Shown: positions 48,608-58,931 of the stretch, one piece after another
Layout of the letters: every line of letters begins with the position of its first letter
Position numbering within the stretch: position 1 is the stretch's first letter
Assembly: GCF_024171765.1 (NCBI RefSeq)
Contig: NZ_JAMTCI010000002.1
Span: 1 to 64,000, forward strand
Length of the DNA: 64,000 nucleotides
Source of the DNA: Williamsia deligens
GTDB lineage: Bacteria > Actinomycetota > Actinomycetes > Mycobacteriales > Mycobacteriaceae
Direction of reading: 5' to 3'
Position numbers and translations under genes: made by a program
Notes under the pieces: generated by a model
What the model was told of the DNA's origin: nothing
The model's database searches: none
Seen by the model: the letters and a program-made list of their open reading frames with translations, nothing else

Positions 48608-51600
48608 TCAGGCCAGATCGAGCAGTCGCAGGTCGGACACGTACTTCGCGATGAGGGCCTCGGTCAGGTGCGGGATCTCACCGCCGTCACCGAGCCCCGC
48701 GTCGGCCACCGCCGCCACGAACCGGGTGGACGGGATGGCCGATCCGTGGTCCACCGGCTGCGGCGCGCGGTAGGAGTGCATGAGCGGTGCCACCGACGCC
48801 TGGCGGATGCGCTCGGGCAGACCGCGGATCGCGGTCTCGAAACGCTCCACCCAGGTGTCGAAGTCGTCGACCCGCCGGAGTGCCACACCGGCGTCCTGCA
48901 TCCAGTCGACGACGGTGTCGAGGGAGATGCCGTCGTCGTGCGGGTTGACGACGTTGTAGGTCTCGAACCCCTTCGTGACGGACTCGCCGAGGACCGTGAT
49001 CGCGTGCGCGGTGAAGTCGGCGGGCAGTCCGTCGTAGTGGGCTCGCGCCCGGCTGCCGTCGGCCTCACGCGGATAGAACGACGCCGGCGCCAGACCGGTC
49101 GCGATGACGGTGAGCAGCAGCCGCGAGAACGTGTCCGGCACGTTGAGCTGACCCGCGAACTCGCTGTGGGCCAGGATCATGTCCGACCGGAACACCGACA
49201 CGGGCAGCTCGCACAGGTCGTGTGCCTCGCGCAGGAGGACCTCGCCGGCCCACTTGCTGTTGCCGTAGCCGTTCGCGTACCCCTCGGAGACGGCACGTTC
49301 GCTGCTGGCCGCACGGATGTCGAGGTCCTCGTCGAGGACGGACGGACCGCCCTCGCTGGCGACGCCCACGGTCGACAGATAGGTGACCGGCTTGCGGACC
49401 GAGGTCAGCGCCAGCCGGATGATCTCCGCCGTGCCGAGGACGTTCGGGGCGAACAGCTGCTCGTAGGGCAGCACGTGGTTCACCAGCGCCGCGGGGTGGA
49501 CGATCCGATCGACATCGGCGGCGAGGCGGTCCCAGGTCGGCCCGTCGAGACCGAGGCGCGGTGACGAGATGTCGCCGGCCAGGACGTCGAGCCGTCGTTC
49601 TGCCAGCTCACGGAACCGTGCGGAGAGCGCCTCGTCGCCCGAGTCGAAGACCGAGGTCAGTCGCCGACGGGCGTCGTCGGTGTCGCGCCCGCGCACGATG
49701 CAGATCAGGGTGCCGTCCACCGCGTCGAGCCGTTCGAGCCACTCGAGGCACAGGAAGCGCCCCAGGTAGCCGTTCGCGCCGGTGAGCAGGACGGTCGTCG
49801 GTGATTCCGGGGCGCTCGGGAGCGACGGTGCGGCGCCGAGCAGCTCGCTGTCGAGGAACGCATCGAGACGCAGGTCCGAGGCGCGGATGGTGGTCGCGCC
49901 CGCGCCGTGCACCGTAGAGAAGGTCGGTGATGCGGCCTCGCCGGACCTCTGGGCCTCGATGTGGTCGGCGATGGCGGCCATGTCCGTCGCGGCGCTCATC
50001 AGCAGCCCGACCGGGACCTCGACGCCGAAGATCTCGGTCAGCAGGGTCGAGAAGCTCAGGGCCGACAGCGAGTCGCCGCCGAGGTCGGAGAAGTGCGCGT
50101 CGGGTGCGACCGCACCGCCACCCCCGATCACCGCGGCCGCCGCCCGTCCGACGGTCTCGGCCACGGGACGGGAGTCGCTGTCGCGACGCAGCTGACGCAG
50201 CTCGTCGGTCTGCCCCTGTGCGAGTTCGCGGTACAGCTCCTCGAGGCGCTCGCCGTAGTGGTCGATCAGCTTGGGTCGCAAGACCTTGCCGACACCCGAC
50301 AATAGCCCGTTCTCGCGGCTGAAGGGGGTCGTCTCCACGAGGACGTCGCGCGGGATCTCGTAGGAGTTCAGGCCGGCCTCGCGACCGACCCGCTTGAGGG
50401 TGTCGACGATGGAGGCGCGCAGGGCGGCGTCGTCGCCACCGCTGCGGGCGATCGCGTCCTCGGTGGGCACGACGACGGCGAGCAGGAAGGACCGGGAGCT
50501 GTTGCCGTACACGAAGATCTGTCGGACGGTCTCGGCGGCGGCGAACGTCGCCTCCACCCGCGACAGGGCGACGAACTCGCCCTGGGCCAGCTTCAGCACG
50601 TTCTTGCGGCGGTCGAGGTAGGTCAGGTGATCGGGGCCGAGCTCGGCCATGATGTCGCCGGTCTTGTAGAAGCCGTCGTCGTCGAAGACCTCCGCAGTCA
50701 CCTCGGGTCGCTTGTAGTAGCCGGGGAACAGCGACTCGGACTTGATGAGCAGCTCGCCGCGGGGATGCGGGTGGTCGTCGACGTGATACCCCAGCTCGGG
50801 GACGTCGACGAGCTTGTACTCGGTCACCGGCGGCCGGGTGATCTGGCCGTCGATGAGCACCGACCCCGCCTCGGTGGACCCGTACCCGTCGATGAGGTGG
50901 ACGTCGAGGCACTCGGCGATGAAGTCGGCCATCTCGGGCGCGAGCGGCGCGGTCCCGCACAGCGCGCTGAGGACCCGTCCGCCGAGGACGGTCTCCCGGA
51001 TGTCCTGACGGACCGCGGCCTCGTCGTCCTCGGTGGGATCGTCGGCGCGGCGGTCGAGTTCGCTCAGGTACCGCTGATGGATCATGTCGCACACGCGCGG
51101 CACGAGGGCCAGGTCGGTCGGACGCACGAGGGCGATGTCGTCCATGAGGGTCGAGAGGTCGGCGGCGGCGACGAAGTACGCGGTGCCGCCGGTGGCGAGG
51201 GTCTTGGCCAGCATCGCGCGGCCCGCCACGTGGCTCATGGGCATGTAGTTGACGGTGATGGCGGGCAGCGTCGCGTCCCCGGTGAACCAGAACGTGGTCC
51301 AGAGCCGCCGGACCGCGCGCAGCGGGTACATCGCGCCCTTCGGCGCCCCGGTGCTCCCCGAGGTGTAGATCAGGTTGGCCAGGTCGTCGGAGTGGTCCTG
51401 GCCGTCGTCGCTGCCGTGCGGGGCCGGCGCGGGAAGATCCGTGCCGCGATCGAGCACCTCGGCCATCGTCGTGACGGCGATCCCGGCGTCGGTCAGATCC
51501 CGCCGGACACGGTCGACGGCGTCGCGCTCGGCGCTGTCGCGAGCATCGTGGTCGAAGATCAGGACGTGATCCGGTCGGTGGTCCGTGGTGGCCAGTTCGA

Positions 51601-52132
51601 CGACGTCGTCGAGGTGATCGGTGGCGATCGCCAGGAGGCGGGGCGCCGTCTCGCCGATGATGGGCAGGAGCTGGGCGGGGACAGAACTGGTCTGCAGGGG
51701 CACGGTGACCAGGCCGGAGCGGATGCACGCCAGGTCGAGCGTCGCGTAGTCGACGCTGGTGAACCCGAGTGTGGCCACGAAGTCCCCGGCGGTGAGTCCG
51801 TCGGCCGCCCACGCCGCCGACACGGCCGTGACCCGGTCCGACAGCTCCCCGTAGGTGATCGTCTCGAACTCGGGCAGCACCCGGACCGTCGTCGCGCCCG
51901 TGTCGTCGGTGACCGTCTCGGTCGCGCGACGTCCCAGGGCGGGTCGGTCGGCGTAGCGCGTCAGGATCGCGTCGATGACCGCGGTGAGCGGGAGGTCGCC
52001 GGCCAGCACCGACTCGGCGAGATCGGGGTCCGGGACGGCGTCCCGGAACTGCGGATCGTTCTCGAGCAGATGCTGGCGCCGCTGCGCGAGGCGCTCGTCG
52101 CGGGCGTCTGTCGCGGACTCCGAAGCGGTCAT
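48608..52132 (-). CDS. car: Carboxylic acid reductase
   Basis: A 1174-residue three-domain enzyme that reduces a carboxylic acid to the aldehyde using ATP and NADPH, the same length as the Nocardia and Mycobacterium enzymes. The adenylation domain (about 1-640) carries NLIYTSGSTGAPKGAMYP and IDGYGSTEAGSVL. The carrier domain has the phosphopantetheine serine in FSDLGGDSLSALSF (about residue 690). The reductase domain has the NADPH loop TVLLTGANGYLGRF and the Y-x-x-x-K of YGNSKWAGE. It needs a phosphopantetheinyl transferase encoded elsewhere. AGGAGG lies 7 bases before the ATG at 52132, preferred over 52150. A perfect palindrome lies in its promoter. Confidence 0.96.
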   Translation of the reverse strand: MTASESATDARDERLAQRRQHLLENDPQFRDAVPDPDLAESVLAGDLPLTAVIDAILTRYADRPALGRRATETVTDDTGATTVRVLPEFETITYGELSDRVTAVSAAWAADGLTAGDFVATLGFTSVDYATLDLACIRSGLVTVPLQTSSVPAQLLPIIGETAPRLLAIATDHLDDVVELATTDHRPDHVLIFDHDARDSAERDAVDRVRRDLTDAGIAVTTMAEVLDRGTDLPAPAPHGSDDGQDHSDDLANLIYTSGSTGAPKGAMYPLRAVRRLWTTFWFTGDATLPAITVNYMPMSHVAGRAMLAKTLATGGTAYFVAAADLSTLMDDIALVRPTDLALVPRVCDMIHQRYLSELDRRADDPTEDDEAAVRQDIRETVLGGRVLSALCGTAPLAPEMADFIAECLDVHLIDGYGSTEAGSVLIDGQITRPPVTEYKLVDVPELGYHVDDHPHPRGELLIKSESLFPGYYKRPEVTAEVFDDDGFYKTGDIMAELGPDHLTYLDRRKNVLKLAQGEFVALSRVEATFAAAETVRQIFVYGNSSRSFLLAVVVPTEDAIARSGGDDAALRASIVDTLKRVGREAGLNSYEIPRDVLVETTPFSRENGLLSGVGKVLRPKLIDHYGERLEELYRELAQGQTDELRQLRRDSDSRPVAETVGRAAAAVIGGGGAVAPDAHFSDLGGDSLSALSFSTLLTEIFGVEVPVGLLMSAATDMAAIADHIEAQRSGEAASPTFSTVHGAGATTIRASDLRLDAFLDSELLGAAPSLPSAPESPTTVLLTGANGYLGRFLCLEWLERLDAVDGTLICIVRGRDTDDARRRLTSVFDSGDEALSARFRELAERRLDVLAGDISSPRLGLDGPTWDRLAADVDRIVHPAALVNHVLPYEQLFAPNVLGTAEIIRLALTSVRKPVTYLSTVGVASEGGPSVLDEDLDIRAASSERAVSEGYANGYGNSKWAGEVLLREAHDLCELPVSVFRSDMILAHSEFAGQLNVPDTFSRLLLTVIATGLAPASFYPREADGSRARAHYDGLPADFTAHAITVLGESVTKGFETYNVVNPHDDGISLDTVVDWMQDAGVALRRVDDFDTWVERFETAIRGLPERIRQASVAPLMHSYRAPQPVDHGSAIPSTRFVAAVADAGLGDGGEIPHLTEALIAKYVSDLRLLDLA

Positions 52133-52191
52133 GATGTGCCCTCCTGTCACTCCCGATGAACGGGGACCTCCACCTCACACTGGATCGTGAG

Positions 52192-52206
52192 CTTAGTACA
52201 ACTAAG
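52192..52206. promoter_or_regulatory. Perfect palindrome CTTAGT-ACA-ACTAAG upstream of car
   Basis: The 15-base perfect palindrome begins 60 bases upstream of the car start, followed by a further TAAGTACA half-match. No regulator gene is adjacent, so the binding protein must be encoded elsewhere. Confidence 0.55.
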
Positions 52207-52338
52207 TACACAGGCATCCCCCGCTATTCCGGGCGCGGGTGTGGCGTGGATCTCTGTCGCTTCTCAGATGCGCTCGCCGCGTAGGGCTTTCGTCGGATTG
52301 GTCCGATTCGTCGCACGCGTGCGGCGACGACGACGCGG

Positions 52339-52743
52339 TCAGCGGGAGGGTGACAACCGGCGTTCGATGCGCTTTGCGGTGAGCAGGCGTGCGACAAAGG
52401 CGACGGCCAGGGACACGACGAACAGGGCCGCCTCGATGATCCAGGTGTCGAAATGCGACGTGGCCGCGTCCACGGCGTTCCCGCTGAAACCCACGGCGAT
52501 GCCGCTGAGTATCGCGGACCCGAAGGCGGGATATCCGGCCCTGTTCTCCAGTCGGACCTTCCAGTCCACCGCGTCGCGACGTGACTGGTCGTCAGGACCC
52601 GATCGCCGGTGCCGGGACGCCTCGATCGCGAGTTCGAGATCGGGGTCCCACGGCGCCCGCCACGCGCGCACCGTCGACCACACCCACCCGGCGACGATGG
52701 CCACGTCGACGATCGTCAGCAGCACCGCCCCGACGATCGTCAC
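52339..52743 (-). CDS. Uncharacterised two/three-helix membrane protein
   Basis: A 134-residue protein with an N-terminal helix (TIVGAVLLTIVDVAIVAGWV), a charged cytoplasmic loop of about 50 residues (RHRRSGPDDQSRRDAVDWKV), and C-terminal hydrophobic segments (AFGSAILSGIAVGFSG and WIIEAALFVVSLAVAFVA). A TACGAT hexamer ends 6 bases before the GTG at 52743, the layout of a leaderless transcript, which supports this start over a TTG at 52791. No family is recognised. It lies between car and the nitrate reductase gene. Confidence 0.65.
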   Translation of the reverse strand: MTIVGAVLLTIVDVAIVAGWVWSTVRAWRAPWDPDLELAIEASRHRRSGPDDQSRRDAVDWKVRLENRAGYPAFGSAILSGIAVGFSGNAVDAATSHFDTWIIEAALFVVSLAVAFVARLLTAKRIERRLSPSR

Positions 52744-52805
52744 CCTCCGATCGTATCGTCGGCGCGACCCGGCGCCGGTCGCGTCAGGCAACCGGTCCCG
52801 CGGGA

Positions 52806-55800
52806 TCAGTACACGTCGCGCAGGTACCGCTTGTCGGCGGCGAGAGCCTTCACGTACGCCTGCGCGCTGTGCGGCGCCAGCTTCCCGAACTCCGCGACGA
52901 TGCCGACGAGCGCGTCGTCGACGTCGGAGGCCATCCGCTCGGCGTCACCGCACACACAGAACACGGCCCCGCGCTGCAGCCAGCGGAACAGCTCCTCGCC
53001 GTGTTCCCGCATCCGGTCCTGCACGTAGACCTTCTCGGCCTGATCGCGGGAGAACGCGACGTCGAGACGGGTGAGCACACCGTCGTCCCGGAGCGACTCC
53101 AGTTCGTCGCGGTAGTAGAAGTCGGTGGCCTCGTGCTGCTCACCGAAGAACAGCCAGTTCGGACCGGTGTGGCGCAACGCCCGACGCTCCTGCAGGAACG
53201 CCCGGAACGGGGCGACCCCGGTGCCGGGTCCCACCATGATGAGCGGCGTCGTCGGGTCGGTCGGCGGGCGGAACGACGACGACCGCTGGACGTAGATGCC
53301 GACGTCGTCGCCGTCGGAGTGGTCGGCGAGATAGGTCGAACAGACGCCGCGACGGGGTGTGCCGTGCACGTTGTGGCGGACGGCCGACACGGTCAGTTGC
53401 ACCTCGTCGGGGTGGGCCAGCGGGCTCGACGAGATCGAGTAGAGCCGCGGCCGCAGAGGCGACATCACCGTCAGCCATTCGTCGACCGTCGCGCGGACGG
53501 GATGGTCGGCGAGGAGGTCGACCGCCTGCCTGCCCCAGGCCCAGTCGGCGAAACGGTCTCGGTTCTCCGGCAGCATCAACGCCTCGAGATCGACGTCCCC
53601 GGTGCGGGCGATCACGAAGCGCATCAGGTCCGGCGTGATCTTCGCGAGCTCGAGCTTGGTCCGCAGTGCGTCGCGCAGGGTGATCCCGGCCGCGGACGGG
53701 AGGTCGATGCGTGTGGCGCCGTCCGCCCCGGTGTGATCGAGCCACTCGTCGACGATGCGCTCGTCGTTGCGGGGCCACACCCCGAGCGCATCGCCGGTCT
53801 CGTAGCTGATGGTGCCGGCGGGGACGGCGAACCCGATCTGTCGCACGTCCTTGCTGGAGCCGTCCCGGGTGAGGGGGACGTTGCGCACCACCTCGGTCAG
53901 CAGCGGTGACCGGCGGTCGTGGCGGCGGGAGGAGGGCGCGGGGCCGGACGTGGCGACGGGAGATGCCTGCGGGGAGGACTCGCTGTCGTCGTCACTGGAG
54001 ATCGCGGCGATCACCGCGTCGACCCATGCAGATGCCCGGTCCTCGTACTCCGGTTCGCAGTCCACGCGGTCGACGAGACGCGTCGCACCGAGCTCGGCGA
54101 GGCGTTCGTCCAGGCGGCGCCCGTGGCCGCAGAAGTCCGCGTACGACGAGTCCCCCAGCGCGAGAACGGCATAGCGCAGTGATCCGAGATCGGGCGACTG
54201 CTTGGCCAGCGTCCCCCAGAAGTCGGCCCCGTTGTCGGGGGCGTCCCCGTCGCCCGTGGTGGAACTGACGAGCAGCACCGGCCCTGCGGTCGTCAGCTGT
54301 CCGGGATCGAAGGAGTCCATCGCCTGCGCGTGCACTCGGAGACCGGCGCCGGTCAACCGCGCGGAGACCTCGTCGACGACCTCCTCGGCGGTCCCGGTCT
54401 GCGACGCCCACAGCAGCAGGACGGACCCGTCGGTCGACTCCTCCCCCGCCGGTGCGGACCCGGGCAGGCCAGGCGTCGACGACGACCCACGGGAGTACAT
54501 CCCGGCGAGCAACCCGTCGAGACGCAGCCGTGTGCCGACGCCCAGCGGTGAGTGCTCGGGAACCGTCGGCACCTCGCCGGCCGCCACGCTCGAGGTCGCC
54601 AGGCCGGTGAGGAAGCCCGAGATCCACTGCCGTTCTGCGTCATCCGGGGCGCGGTCGCCGGTGAACGTGGCGGCGTCGACCCCGAGTGCCGCGGCCAGGA
54701 GCGCAGGACGGTCGTCGTCGGCCGCGGGAGGCGACGAGTCGTCTGACGCCACCGGTTCGACGGGTGCGTCCACACGCGCCAGTCGCACGGCGCACACCTT
54801 GAACTCGGGTTGGGCCGAGTCGGGGTCGACGGCATCGTTGGTGACGGCGTTGACCGCGACGTCGTCGGCGAACCGATCGGCGAAGTGGAAGGGCGCGAAG
54901 CAGCATCCCGGCAGCACCCGATCGGTGATCCGGGCCGGCAAGACGACCCGTCCCCGGCGTGACACCACCTCGACGCGGTCGCCGTGCGCGACCGTCAGCG
55001 CGAGTGCGTCGTCGGGATGGATCTCGAGGAACGGTTCGGGGTCCAGCTTGCGCAGCTTCGCGACGCGACCCGTCTTGGTCATCGTGTGCCACTGGTGGGC
55101 CAGGCGACCGGTGTTCAGCAGGAACGGGTGATCGTCGTCGGGCATCTCCGCGGGGTCCACGGCCGGACGGGCCAGGAACCGTGCCCGACCGCTCGGGGTC
55201 GGGAACACGGGCCGAGCGGCGTCACCCGGGCCGGCGTCCGCAGGGGTGTCGACGTAGCGGATGGGGTGGCGCCGGCTGGTGGACCCCGGCGGGCAGGGCC
55301 ACTGGATCGGCCCGTCCGCGAGCGCGGCGTAGGAGATCCCGCGCAGGTCCCACCCCGTGCGCGGGTTGTGGAACCGGCGGATCTCGTCGAAGACCTCCTC
55401 GGCGCAGGAGTGGGCGAAGTGCCCGCCGTACCCGAGCTCGCGGGCGACGTCGGCGATGATCCGCCAGTCCGGCAGGGACTCCCCCGGGGGTGAACCGGCG
55501 GGGCCGCAGAGCGTCAGTGATCGCTCGGAGTTGACCATGACCCCGTCGGTCTCGGACCACATGGCGGCCGGAAGGACGATGTCGGCGTAGTCGGTGGTCT
55601 CGGTGTCGCCGTACACGTCCTGGACCACGACCAGGTCCGCACGGCGCAGCGCGTCGACGACGGTCGAGCGATTCGCGACGCTCGCGACGGGGTTGGTGCA
55701 GATGATCCAGGCGGCGCGGATCTCCCCCGCCGCCATCCGCTCGAACATGTCGATCGTGCCACCGCCGACGTGGCGGGAGACGGACCCGCGGGGAACACCC

Positions 55801-56921
55801 CAGGTGTCCTCGACGAACTCCCGGTCCGCGTCGTCGAGGACGGACCGCTGACCGGGCAGACCGGGACCCATGTACCCCATCTCGCGACCGCCCATCGCGT
55901 TCGGCTGACCCGTGAGCGAGAACGGGCCGCTGCCGGTGCGGCAGATGGCGCCCGTGGCGAGGTGCAGGTTGCACAGCGCGTTGGTGTTCCACGTGCCATG
56001 GGTCGACTGGTTGAGACCCATGGTCCACAGGCTCATCCACTCGTCGGACTCGCCGATCCACCGCGCCGCCGTGCGCAGGTCGTCCTCGGTGATCCCGCAC
56101 CGGTCCGCGACAACCGCCGGCGGGTAGTCGACCAGAGACGCGGCGAGCTGATCCCAGCCCTCGGTGCACTCGCCGATGAAGTCCTCGTCGACGTGGCCGT
56201 CCGCGACCAGCAGATGCAGCAGCCCGTTGAGCAGCCAGAGGTCGGAGCCCGGCCGCACCTGCAGATGGAGGTCGGCCTTGGCCGCGGTGGCCGTCCGTCG
56301 CGGGTCGACCACGATGACCCGGGCCCCCGACCGCACGCGGTCGAGCATGCGCAGGTGCAGGATCGGATGGCAGTCGGCCATGTTCGACCCGATCACGAGG
56401 AACGTGTCCGCGTGGTCGATGTCGTCGTAGGAACCGGGCGGGCCGTCGGCGCCGAGCGACTGCTTGTACCCGGTGCCCGCGCTGGCCATGCACAGCCGCG
56501 AGTTCGACTCGATGGTGTTCGTGCCCAGGCAGCCCTTCACGAGCTTGGTCGCGAGGTACTGGGCCTCGGTGGTCATCTGGCCGGAGACGTAGACGGCCAC
56601 GGCCTCCGGACCGTGCTCGTCGATGATCGCCCGCAGCCGTGCGCCGGTCTCCCGGATCGCCGTCGTCGTGTCGACCGGCAGCGCGGCCTGATCCCGCGTC
56701 GCGCGCATCAGGGCGGTGTGGAGTCGCCCCGGCGCGGTGAGCATGTCCGCCGTGGTGGCACCTTTGGTGCAGAGTCGCCCCCGGTTGGCGGGATGGTCGA
56801 CGTCGCCGGTCGACCGGGTGACGGTCTCGACGCCGTCGGGTCGTGTGCCCAGCTCGAGGACGATGCCGCACCCGACGCCGCAGTAGCCGCACACCGACCG
56901 CACGCTGCTCGTCGAGACCAT
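52806..56921 (-). CDS. Single-chain assimilatory nitrate reductase fused to CysJ-like NADPH flavoprotein
   Basis: A 1371-residue fusion. Residues 1-710 are a molybdopterin-guanine-dinucleotide oxidoreductase of the NasA/NarB type: [4Fe-4S] cysteines C11, C14, C18 and C51 (VCGYCGVGC ... LCTKG), the Mo-ligand cysteine C144 in [14 protein letters not shown], and the C-terminal MGD domain near [20 protein letters not shown]. The rest is a flavodoxin domain ([15 protein letters not shown]) plus a ferredoxin-NADP-reductase part (FAD motif [14 protein letters not shown] motif [14 protein letters not shown], ending RYLRDVY). Electrons from NADPH can thus reach the Mo site within one chain. The ATG at 56921 is preferred; one at 57020 would add 33 residues. 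No nitrite reductase is in view. Confidence 0.93.
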   Translation of the reverse strand: MVSTSSVRSVCGYCGVGCGIVLELGTRPDGVETVTRSTGDVDHPANRGRLCTKGATTADMLTAPGRLHTALMRATRDQAALPVDTTTAIRETGARLRAIIDEHGPEAVAVYVSGQMTTEAQYLATKLVKGCLGTNTIESNSRLCMASAGTGYKQSLGADGPPGSYDDIDHADTFLVIGSNMADCHPILHLRMLDRVRSGARVIVVDPRRTATAAKADLHLQVRPGSDLWLLNGLLHLLVADGHVDEDFIGECTEGWDQLAASLVDYPPAVVADRCGITEDDLRTAARWIGESDEWMSLWTMGLNQSTHGTWNTNALCNLHLATGAICRTGSGPFSLTGQPNAMGGREMGYMGPGLPGQRSVLDDADREFVEDTWGVPRGSVSRHVGGGTIDMFERMAAGEIRAAWIICTNPVASVANRSTVVDALRRADLVVVQDVYGDTETTDYADIVLPAAMWSETDGVMVNSERSLTLCGPAGSPPGESLPDWRIIADVARELGYGGHFAHSCAEEVFDEIRRFHNPRTGWDLRGISYAALADGPIQWPCPPGSTSRRHPIRYVDTPADAGPGDAARPVFPTPSGRARFLARPAVDPAEMPDDDHPFLLNTGRLAHQWHTMTKTGRVAKLRKLDPEPFLEIHPDDALALTVAHGDRVEVVSRRGRVVLPARITDRVLPGCCFAPFHFADRFADDVAVNAVTNDAVDPDSAQPEFKVCAVRLARVDAPVEPVASDDSSPPAADDDRPALLAAALGVDAATFTGDRAPDDAERQWISGFLTGLATSSVAAGEVPTVPEHSPLGVGTRLRLDGLLAGMYSRGSSSTPGLPGSAPAGEESTDGSVLLLWASQTGTAEEVVDEVSARLTGAGLRVHAQAMDSFDPGQLTTAGPVLLVSSTTGDGDAPDNGADFWGTLAKQSPDLGSLRYAVLALGDSSYADFCGHGRRLDERLAELGATRLVDRVDCEPEYEDRASAWVDAVIAAISSDDDSESSPQASPVATSGPAPSSRRHDRRSPLLTEVVRNVPLTRDGSSKDVRQIGFAVPAGTISYETGDALGVWPRNDERIVDEWLDHTGADGATRIDLPSAAGITLRDALRTKLELAKITPDLMRFVIARTGDVDLEALMLPENRDRFADWAWGRQAVDLLADHPVRATVDEWLTVMSPLRPRLYSISSSPLAHPDEVQLTVSAVRHNVHGTPRRGVCSTYLADHSDGDDVGIYVQRSSSFRPPTDPTTPLIMVGPGTGVAPFRAFLQERRALRHTGPNWLFFGEQHEATDFYYRDELESLRDDGVLTRLDVAFSRDQAEKVYVQDRMREHGEELFRWLQRGAVFCVCGDAERMASDVDDALVGIVAEFGKLAPHSAQAYVKALAADKRYLRDVY

Positions 56922-57070
56922 TCCGCCACTGTGTCGGTCGCCCCGCTCCGCGGGGTTGCCTGACTGTGAGTCGGAGGTGACTTTCTGCTCACGGCGGGTC
57001 GAAGTCGTCGGTGAGGGCATGGGCGACACGGCCCGCCGCCCCCGTCGTCGGAGCTGGTACAAATCGGCAC

Positions 57071-58375
57071 GTGAGCGAACACAGTTTCGGACTGCGCACG
57101 CGGGCGATCCACGCGGGTGCGCGCGTGGACCCGACGACCGGTGCACGGGCGGTCCCGATCTACCAGACGGCCAGCTACGTCTTCAGTGACGCCGACGACG
57201 CCGGTGACCTCTTCGCGCTGCAGAAGTACGGCAACGTCTACTCCCGGATCGGCAACCCGACCGTCGCCGCGTTCGAGGAACGCATCGCGAGCCTCGACGG
57301 CGGCATCGGTGCGGTCGCCACCGCGAGCGGGCTGTCGGCGGAGTTCGCCGTGTTCGCGACGCTGTGCGGCGCGGGCGACCACATCGTCGCCGCGGCCGGT
57401 CTCTACGGCGGCACGGTGACCCAGCTCGACGTGACGATGCGACGATTCGGCGTCGAGACGACCTTCGTCCCGGGCACGGATCCCGCCGCCTACGCGGCGG
57501 CGATCACCGACCGCACCCGACTCGTCTACGCCGAAGTCATCGGCAACCCGTCCGGCGACATCGCCGACCTCGAGGGTCTGGCCGCGGTCGCGCACGAGCA
57601 CGGGTTGCCGCTCGTCGTCGACGCCACCATGAACACCCCGTGGCTGTGCCGACCCATCGAGTTCGGCGCCGACGTGGTGGTGCACTCCGCGACGAAGTTC
57701 CTCGGCGGGCACGGCACGACGCTCGGCGGTGTGGTCGTGGAGTCGGGTCGATTCGACTGGGGCAACGGGCGTTTCCCGGCCATGACCGAGCCCGTCCCGT
57801 CCTACGGCGGGCTGAGCTGGTGGGGCAACTTCGGGGAGTACGGGTTCCTCACCAAGCTGCGCAGCGAACAGGTGCGTGACCTCGGTGCGAGCCTGTCGCC
57901 GACGTCGGCGTTCCAGCTGCTGCAGGGTGTGGAGACGCTGCCGCAGCGGATGGACGCCCACGTGGCCAACGCCCGCGCCGTCGCCGAGTGGCTCGACGCC
58001 GACCCCCGGGTCGTGTCGGTCGCGTACGCCGGCCTTCCGGGTCACCCCCATCACGACCGCGCGGCGCACTACCTCCCGGCCGGGCCCGGCGCGGTCTTCG
58101 CCTTCCGCATCCGCGGCGGCCACGCGGCGGGACGTGCCCTGGTCGAGAACGTGCGGCTCGCGAGCCACGTCGCGAACATCGGTGACGTCCGCACACTGGT
58201 CATCCACCCGGCGAGCACCACCCACCGCCAGCTCACGCCGGACCAGCTCGCCGCGGCGGGGGTGCCCGACGACCTGGTGCGCATCAGCGTCGGCATCGAG
58301 GACCTCGACGACATCCTGTGGGACCTCGACCAGGCCCTGACGGCGGCGACGAAGGAGTCCGACGGTGCCCACTGA
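57071..58375 (+). CDS. metY: O-acetylhomoserine sulfhydrylase
   Basis: A 434-residue PLP enzyme of the Cys/Met metabolism family. The cofactor lysine is K209 in [16 protein letters not shown]. The N-terminus ([20 protein letters not shown]) and the [20 protein letters not shown] phosphate region match the homocysteine-forming sulfhydrylases. It makes homocysteine from O-acetylhomoserine and sulfide. The GTG start at 57071 lies 6 bases after an ACAAAT hexamer, suggesting a leaderless transcript. Its stop overlaps the CoA-binding gene by 11 bases, a pairing often seen with this enzyme. It is divergent from the nitrate reductase. Confidence 0.92.
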   Translation: MSEHSFGLRTRAIHAGARVDPTTGARAVPIYQTASYVFSDADDAGDLFALQKYGNVYSRIGNPTVAAFEERIASLDGGIGAVATASGLSAEFAVFATLCGAGDHIVAAAGLYGGTVTQLDVTMRRFGVETTFVPGTDPAAYAAAITDRTRLVYAEVIGNPSGDIADLEGLAAVAHEHGLPLVVDATMNTPWLCRPIEFGADVVVHSATKFLGGHGTTLGGVVVESGRFDWGNGRFPAMTEPVPSYGGLSWWGNFGEYGFLTKLRSEQVRDLGASLSPTSAFQLLQGVETLPQRMDAHVANARAVAEWLDADPRVVSVAYAGLPGHPHHDRAAHYLPAGPGAVFAFRIRGGHAAGRALVENVRLASHVANIGDVRTLVIHPASTTHRQLTPDQLAAAGVPDDLVRISVGIEDLDDILWDLDQALTAATKESDGAH

Positions 58376-58865
58376 CCTCAGCGACCGGACCTGGGAGGGC
58401 CCGAGCGCCGCCCGTCGGCGGGAGATCCTGCTCGCCACGAAGACGATCGCGATCGTCGGTGCCTCCGCCAACCCGGCCCGCGCCAGCTACTTCGTGAACC
58501 GCTACCTCACGTCGACGTCGGACTACACGGTGTGGTTGGTCAACCCCACCATCACCGAGATCGACGGGACGCCGGTCTACCCCAGCCTCGCGGACCTGCC
58601 CGGGGTCCCCGACATGGTCGACGCCTTCCGTCGTCACGACGACCTCCCGTCGGTGCTGGACGATGCCATCGCGGTCGGGGCGTCCACCCTGTGGCTCCAG
58701 CTGGGCCTGTGGCATGAGGACGTCGCCCGACGGGGTGAGGAGGCGGGGTTGAACGTCGTGATGGACCGCTGCGTCAAGATCGAGCACGCCCGGTTCCACG
58801 GAGGTCTGCACCTGGCCGGGTTCGACACCGGTGTCATCGACTCGCGCCGTCGGAGCGGACTCTAG
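58365..58865 (+). CDS. CoA-binding protein, YccU type
   Basis: A 166-residue Rossmann-like CoA-binding protein. The nucleotide loop is TIAIVGASANPARASYFVNR (residues about 27-46), the second strand ends VWLVNPTITEIDGTPVY (N-P motif), and the conserved DMVDAFRRHDDLPSVLDDA and VVMDRCVKIEHAR follow. The biochemical role is unknown. It starts inside the last codons of metY (11-base overlap), so the two are coupled and probably function together in sulfur amino acid metabolism. Confidence 0.88.
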   Translation: MPTDLSDRTWEGPSAARRREILLATKTIAIVGASANPARASYFVNRYLTSTSDYTVWLVNPTITEIDGTPVYPSLADLPGVPDMVDAFRRHDDLPSVLDDAIAVGASTLWLQLGLWHEDVARRGEEAGLNVVMDRCVKIEHARFHGGLHLAGFDTGVIDSRRRSGL

Positions 58866-58931
58866 GCCGCTGCGGCGCTGGTCAACCGTGTCCTGCGGGG
58901 TGCCCATCGCGTGCGGTGACACCATGGGGCG

